Of a DNA stretch of 20,096 nucleotides, positions 16,247 to 20,096 are shown piece by piece; the stretch's first letter is position 1; every line of letters starts with the position of its first letter. The notes beneath the pieces were generated by a model. The model was not told where the DNA came from. It saw only the letters and a program-made list of their open reading frames with translations, and did not search any database. Origin of the DNA: an uncultured Gammaproteobacteria bacterium (lineage in GTDB: Bacteria; Pseudomonadota; Gammaproteobacteria; SZUA-140); NCBI GenBank assembly GCA_945787585.1, contig CALZIG010000034.1, positions 1 through 20,096 of the forward strand. The letters are read 5' to 3'. The translations under genes were made by a program, and so were the position numbers.

Positions 16247-16819
16247 ATGGCCGCAGCACACAAGGCAGGGCAGCTGCGCATCATCGGTGGGACGTGGCGA
16301 GGGCGCAAAATCGATTTCGCCACTGAACCCGGTGTGCGCCCCACGCCAGATCGAATCCGCGAAACACTGTTCAACTGGTTACAGCCCAACATCGCTGGCG
16401 CGCGTTGCCTCGACCTCTTTAGCGGAAGTGGCGCGCTCGGTTTTGAAGCGCTGTCACGCGGTGCTGCCGAGGTGGTGATGATCGATCAGAGTAGCGCCGT
16501 CACAAAACAGCTGCTCACCAACGCCAACCTGCTTAAAACAGGCGGCGCACAGGTGGTACAAACCAGTGCGGACAATTACCTGCAACGGACGACTCCACAA
16601 TCGTTCGATATCGTCTTTCTCGATCCGCCGTTCGAGTCTCAGGCGATCGAAAATTATTGCGCGCAACTAGAATCAGGGCAATGGCTAACATCGCACGCAC
16701 TGATCTATATGGAACGTGAAAAAGGGACGCCCTCGCCACACCTTCCCGACGGCTGGCAGCTACATCGTGAAAAAAAGGCCGGCAAGGTGGTTTATGCGCT
16801 CGCCATCCGCGGCGGCTAA
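16247..16819 (+). CDS. rsmD: RsmD, 16S rRNA (guanine966-N2)-methyltransferase
   Basis: RsmD methylates N2 of G966 in 16S rRNA in the assembled 30S subunit, using SAM. The protein has 190 aa, near the usual length. The N-terminus has the family signature [12 protein letters not shown] (11-22) and [15 protein letters not shown] (31-45). SAM motif I is [11 protein letters not shown] (55-65), and the catalytic motif IV is DPPF (126-129). It starts 6 bases after the inactive M16 gene stops and has little Shine-Dalgarno. The stop codon lies inside a 9-bp inverted repeat. coaD follows, a very common rsmD-coaD order in bacteria. Confidence 0.96.
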   Translation: MAAAHKAGQLRIIGGTWRGRKIDFATEPGVRPTPDRIRETLFNWLQPNIAGARCLDLFSGSGALGFEALSRGAAEVVMIDQSSAVTKQLLTNANLLKTGGAQVVQTSADNYLQRTTPQSFDIVFLDPPFESQAIENYCAQLESGQWLTSHALIYMEREKGTPSPHLPDGWQLHREKKAGKVVYALAIRGG

Positions 16820-16838
16820 AGCATCCATGGGATGGCGA
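16800..16838 (+). repeat. 9-bp inverted repeat across the rsmD stop codon
   Basis: Arms TCGCCATCC (16800-16808) and GGATGGCGA (16830-16838) are perfect complements around 21 bases that include the rsmD stop. An alternative tight hairpin, CATCC-ATG-GGATG (16822-16834), uses the same right arm. No T-run follows. It may be a transcript processing or stability element, or chance. Confidence 0.4.
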
Positions 16839-16854
16839 ACACAGACGGCTGAAA

Positions 16855-16874
16855 GGTGATCTGCTAATATCACC
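16855..16874 (+). repeat. Small inverted repeat upstream of coaD
   Basis: GGTGAT (16855-16860) and ATCACC (16869-16874) can pair across an 8-base loop, 28 bases before the coaD start. The stem is short and no T-run follows. Its meaning is unclear. Confidence 0.25.
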
Positions 16875-16902
16875 AAACCGACCAAATGGATGGGAAACAA
16901 AC

Positions 16903-17382
16903 ATGGGCACGACAGCGATCTACCCCGGCACCTTCGACCCGCTGACCAATGGGCATAGCGATCTGGTGCAACGCGCGGCGCAACTGTTCGAACGGGTAAT
17001 CGTGGCGGTCGCGACCAACCCGGGCAAGGCGCCCTGTTTCAGCGCCGAGGAACGGATCGAACTGGCGCGCAGCGCGCTCAAGGACATTGACCATGTCGAG
17101 GTGTGCGGTTTTAATCAACTGCTGGTCGAATTCGCCCACGAACAGCAAGCGAGCGTCATTGTACGTGGGCTTCGCGCGGTGTCGGACTTCGAGTATGAGT
17201 TTCAACTCGCGGGAATGAATCGCAAACTTGCAGCCGATATTGAAACACTCTTTCTAATGCCCTCCGAAAAGTATGCCTACCTCTCCTCCAGCCTGGTGCG
17301 TGAAGTCGCTTCACTCGGGGGCGATGTCTCCGCGTTTGTTCACCCGGAGATCAACACTGCGCTCTGCCACAAAATGCGTTAA
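16903..17382 (+). CDS. coaD: CoaD, phosphopantetheine adenylyltransferase
   Basis: CoaD transfers AMP from ATP to 4'-phosphopantetheine, the penultimate step of coenzyme A synthesis. The protein has 159 aa, the same length as E. coli CoaD. The nucleotidyltransferase signature is at the start: [12 protein letters not shown] (7-18), with Thr10 and the (T/H)xGH motif ending in His18. [14 protein letters not shown] (88-101) and SSSLVRE (128-134) complete the active site. GGGA precedes the ATG by 9 bases. It sits between rsmD and a ferredoxin gene; coaD next to this type of ferredoxin is, as I recall, also found in Pseudomonas. Confidence 0.98.
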   Translation: MGTTAIYPGTFDPLTNGHSDLVQRAAQLFERVIVAVATNPGKAPCFSAEERIELARSALKDIDHVEVCGFNQLLVEFAHEQQASVIVRGLRAVSDFEYEFQLAGMNRKLAADIETLFLMPSEKYAYLSSSLVREVASLGGDVSAFVHPEINTALCHKMR

Positions 17383-17409
17383 AATCGGGTGCTCAGCTAC
17401 ACGTTTTAG

Positions 17410-17703
<294 letters not shown>

Positions 17704-17734
17704 AAGCATCGCACTTATCCAGACACCCACGCTT

Positions 17735-19441
17735 ATGCACACTTTAAAATTACTGCTCAGCGCCGCGCTGATCTTCTTTTCGCCCCTGAGTGTTGCAGAA
17801 ATCAGTGCGCCGAAACCACCCGCTGCGGCCGTCGCCTCTGCTCATCCACTCGCCACTGACGCGGGCATCGAAATCATTCATCAGGGCGGCAACGCCTTTG
17901 ATGCCGCCATTGCAGTGACCGCCGCACTGGCCGTGGTTGAACCGGCGGGCTCCGGCCTCGGCGGCGGCGGTTTCTGGTTACTGCACCGTGAGTCCGATGG
18001 CTTTCAGACCATGCTCGATGGGCGTGAGCGCGCACCGCTGGCGGCACACCGTGACATGTATCTTGATGAAAAAGGTGAGGTCGTGCCAAAGCTGTCAATC
18101 GATGGGCCGCTTGCGGCAGGCATACCCGGCGTGCCCGCGGCACTGGAGCACCTCGCCAATCAATACGGCCAACTCCCCCTCCGGCAGAGCCTGGCGCCAG
18201 CGATACGTCTGGCACGTGATGGTTTTGCGGTCGATGCACGCTATCGGCGGCTGGCTGGCTTTCGTCTCAAGGCGTTACAAAAATCGCCTGCGGCCACCGC
18301 TATTTTTTTAGACCAGAATGAACTGCCCACCACAGGATTTGTAATCAAGCAGCCGGATCTCGCCAACACGCTCGAAGCGATTGCTCAAAATGGTGCGGCT
18401 GGCTTTTACAGTGGGCCAGTCGCTGAAATGCTGGTCAACAGAACGCGTACAGCGGGCGGCATCTGGACCCGGGAAGATTTAATGCAGTATAAAGTGGTCG
18501 AACGCGCGCCCATCAAAACACGTTACCGCGACATTGAAGTCACCTCTGCCGCCCCGCCTTCGTCGGGCGGCATTGCGTTGGCGACAATGTTTCAGATCCT
18601 CGAGCATTATCCGCTCGATCAACTGGATAAGGCTACCCGCATCCATCTGATTGCCGAGGCGATGCGCCGTGCCTATCGTGACCGCGCCGAATATCTGGGC
18701 GACCCGGATTTTGTGTCCGTACCGCTCAAACGACTCACCCACCCGTTTTATGCCGCCGGGCTGGCCAGCACCATCCATCCCGCAAAGGCGACCCCAAGCG
18801 ATCAACTGCCAGGCATTGCCGATAATCGACTGGGTAGTGATACCACCCATTTCTCAATCATCGACCGAGACGGCAACCGCGTTGCTGCTACGCTCTCGAT
18901 CAACTTTCCATTTGGCTCAGCCTTTGTCCCTGCCGGCACTGGCGTGCTGCTTAACGATGAGATGGATGACTTCTCTTCCAGGCCCGGCGCACCCAATATA
19001 TACGGGCTGGTCGGCAACAGTGCCAACGCCATCGCCCCCGGCAAACGCCCGCTCTCCAGCATGTCCCCCACTTTTCTGGAGGATCAACAGCGCGTCGCCA
19101 TTCTCGGCACCCCCGGTGGCAGCCGCATCATCACCATGGTGCTACTCGGCGCACTCGAATTTGCGGCCAATAAACCGCCGCAGGCGTGGGTGAGTGCGCC
19201 GCGCTTTCACCACCAGTACCTGCCGGATCGACTCAGTTTTGAACCGGACACATTTAGCGAGGAAACTATCTCAGCGTTAGCGACGATGGGCCACCCCCTC
19301 AAAGAGGGCAGCCGACAATACGGCAATATGCAGGCGATTCTATGGGATCGCAGTCAAAACAGCGTCATCGCTGCCAGTGACCCACGCGGTAACGGCCTTG
19401 CATCCACCACTGAAAACCGCGACGCTTCACAGCTCGACTGA
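17735..19441 (+). CDS. ggt: Gamma-glutamyltransferase
   Basis: Ggt is a periplasmic N-terminal nucleophile enzyme that cleaves the gamma-glutamyl bond of glutathione and related peptides. The precursor has 568 aa with a signal peptide of about 21 residues (hydrophobic LLLSAALIFF, ending SVAE). It is made as one chain and cleaves itself before Thr370 in DTTHFSIID, giving large and small subunits; this Thr becomes the nucleophile. Other marks are the large-subunit block GGNAFDAAIA (51-60) and GLGGGGFWLLH, and in the small subunit LLNDEMDDFS, KRPLSSMSPT, GTPGGSRIITMVL and APRFHHQYLPD. These match E. coli Ggt closely. The Shine-Dalgarno is weak. It follows the ferredoxin gene; the coaD-ferredoxin-ggt order is also seen, as I recall, in Pseudomonas aeruginosa. 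Confidence 0.97.
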   Translation: MHTLKLLLSAALIFFSPLSVAEISAPKPPAAAVASAHPLATDAGIEIIHQGGNAFDAAIAVTAALAVVEPAGSGLGGGGFWLLHRESDGFQTMLDGRERAPLAAHRDMYLDEKGEVVPKLSIDGPLAAGIPGVPAALEHLANQYGQLPLRQSLAPAIRLARDGFAVDARYRRLAGFRLKALQKSPAATAIFLDQNELPTTGFVIKQPDLANTLEAIAQNGAAGFYSGPVAEMLVNRTRTAGGIWTREDLMQYKVVERAPIKTRYRDIEVTSAAPPSSGGIALATMFQILEHYPLDQLDKATRIHLIAEAMRRAYRDRAEYLGDPDFVSVPLKRLTHPFYAAGLASTIHPAKATPSDQLPGIADNRLGSDTTHFSIIDRDGNRVAATLSINFPFGSAFVPAGTGVLLNDEMDDFSSRPGAPNIYGLVGNSANAIAPGKRPLSSMSPTFLEDQQRVAILGTPGGSRIITMVLLGALEFAANKPPQAWVSAPRFHHQYLPDRLSFEPDTFSEETISALATMGHPLKEGSRQYGNMQAILWDRSQNSVIAASDPRGNGLASTTENRDASQLD

Positions 19442-19553
19442 TTGCGTGAAAGCAATGAATTGGATAGACTTAACGGATAAAAAAACACTGCGTTCCCTGC
19501 CTGCCACACCTCGCTGGTAAAACATAACAAACTAAGATTCAAAGACTTACTTA

Positions 19554-20084
19554 ATGACTACTCAGCAATCCCCAGCAGCGACAGAAGACCGCGATCTGAT
19601 CAAATTCCTGTTTTTCTCCGCCTTCTGCTTTTTCATCGGCACGGTGCACGGCGTATGGCAAATTCAACCCTCCGTACGTGCGTGGCTTGACTCTATCGGC
19701 AGCCCCTACGGCGGCCCAGGACACATGATTGATCCACTCGCCCATGCGCACATGAACGTCATCGGTGGCGTCGTGATCCTCTGCATGGCGGCTACTTATT
19801 ATATGCTCCCCAAGATTTCCGGCGTGGCACTGTGGTCGCGTCGCCTGGTGTTTCACACCTTCTGGTGGACCGCACTGGGGCTGATCGGTTTTTACAGCAC
19901 ACTGATGATCTTCGGCACGCTCGAAGGCAACCTGCTATTAGCCGGCGATCTGGAAGGGATGGACGAGATGCACAAAATATATAAACCGATCATCGCCACC
20001 GTCGCTACCATTATGGGCATGGGCTTCTGGGTCTTCTTTTTTAACGTCTTTGCGACAGTCAAAAGGGCCTATAAAAAGTCATGA
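19554..20084 (+). CDS. Short heme-copper oxidase subunit I-like (CcoN/NorB-like) membrane protein
   Basis: This 176-aa protein has four likely membrane helices at about 15-35, 64-86, 99-121 and 144-167. Helix 2 begins with PLAHAHMNVIGGVVILCMAATYY; a His at this place resembles the low-spin heme ligand in helix 2 of CcoN/NorB-type subunit I proteins. Other His residues are 32, 57, 101 and 140. The full oxidase subunit has twelve or more helices and needs further His ligands for the active-site heme and copper, which are absent here. It therefore cannot be a complete terminal oxidase. Similar short proteins are often annotated as cbb3-type subunit I in gammaproteobacteria; their role is not known to me. 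No strong Shine-Dalgarno is visible. The 112-base gap after ggt and the change of theme suggest a new operon. Its stop overlaps the next start (ATGA). Confidence 0.75.
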   Translation: MTTQQSPAATEDRDLIKFLFFSAFCFFIGTVHGVWQIQPSVRAWLDSIGSPYGGPGHMIDPLAHAHMNVIGGVVILCMAATYYMLPKISGVALWSRRLVFHTFWWTALGLIGFYSTLMIFGTLEGNLLLAGDLEGMDEMHKIYKPIIATVATIMGMGFWVFFFNVFATVKRAYKKS

Positions 20085-20096
20085 TTCGTGAGTGCG
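20081..20096 (+). CDS. Start of a further gene, cut off by the window end
   Basis: An ATG at 20081 overlaps the stop of the preceding gene by 4 bases (ATGA), a pattern of coupled genes. Only five codons are visible (MIREC), so no function can be given. It is probably co-expressed with the oxidase-like protein and could be its functional partner. Confidence 0.4.

Noticed and set aside
18303..18309. Seven T bases inside ggt that could mimic a terminator tail.
   Set aside because: It lies in the middle of a conserved coding region with no convincing hairpin directly before it.
19441..19456. Five-bp hairpin ATTGC-GTGAAA-GCAAT right after ggt, as a terminator.
   Set aside because: The stem is short and AT-rich, and no T-run follows.
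19515..19523. TGGTAAAAC as an extended -10 promoter for the oxidase-like gene.
   Set aside because: No supporting -35 and an imperfect -10; not strong enough to list as a feature.

Overview
The window looks like the chromosome of a gammaproteobacterium outside the enterics. Nineteen complete protein genes and two partial ones fill almost all of it. Nearly every gene belongs to a well-known family, and much of the order resembles what I recall from Pseudomonas: ggt, ferredoxin, coaD, rsmD, an M16 peptidase pair, ftsY-ftsE-ftsX and rpoH. I see no rRNA, tRNA, CRISPR array, insertion sequence, phage gene or attachment site. No gap between genes reaches 300 bases; the largest is the 236 bases between rpoH and hslV.

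Region by region. 1-3833 (+) is a cell-envelope group: the 3' part of envC (activator of septal amidases), ctpA (a periplasmic S41 processing protease), a divergent polysaccharide deacetylase family protein, and a DJ-1/PfpI family protein. 3849-9308 (-) reads hslV, hslU, a DUF971 gene, ubiE, ubiJ, ubiB. Here a heat-shock protease is followed by a short domain protein and three ubiquinone genes, with 4-base overlaps at DUF971/ubiE and ubiJ/ubiB. 9481-13302 (-) reads ftsY, ftsE, ftsX, rpoH. rpoH has its own promoter region and a strong intrinsic terminator, so the heat-shock sigma factor gene lies directly upstream of the heat-shock protease operon. 13438-19441 (+), divergent from ftsY, reads an active M16 peptidase, an M16 homologue lacking the zinc motif, rsmD, coaD, an Alvin-type 2[4Fe-4S] ferredoxin and gamma-glutamyltransferase. 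19554-20096 (+) starts what is probably a new operon: a short membrane protein resembling the N-terminal quarter to third of a heme-copper oxidase subunit I, overlapping the start of another gene cut off by the window end.

How the genes work together. EnvC, CtpA, FtsE, FtsX and the deacetylase all bear on envelope and septum processing, with FtsEX controlling EnvC. RpoH drives production of HslUV-type proteases. A sigmaE-like promoter motif upstream of rpoH would connect envelope stress to the cytoplasmic heat-shock response. UbiE, UbiJ and UbiB serve quinone synthesis for respiration.

I found no clear undescribed system. The points most worth a second look are the short oxidase-like membrane protein and its cut-off partner, the sigmaE-like and extended -10 motifs at rpoH, three inverted repeats that straddle stop codons without a U-tract, and the odd basic N-terminus of the inactive M16 protein.
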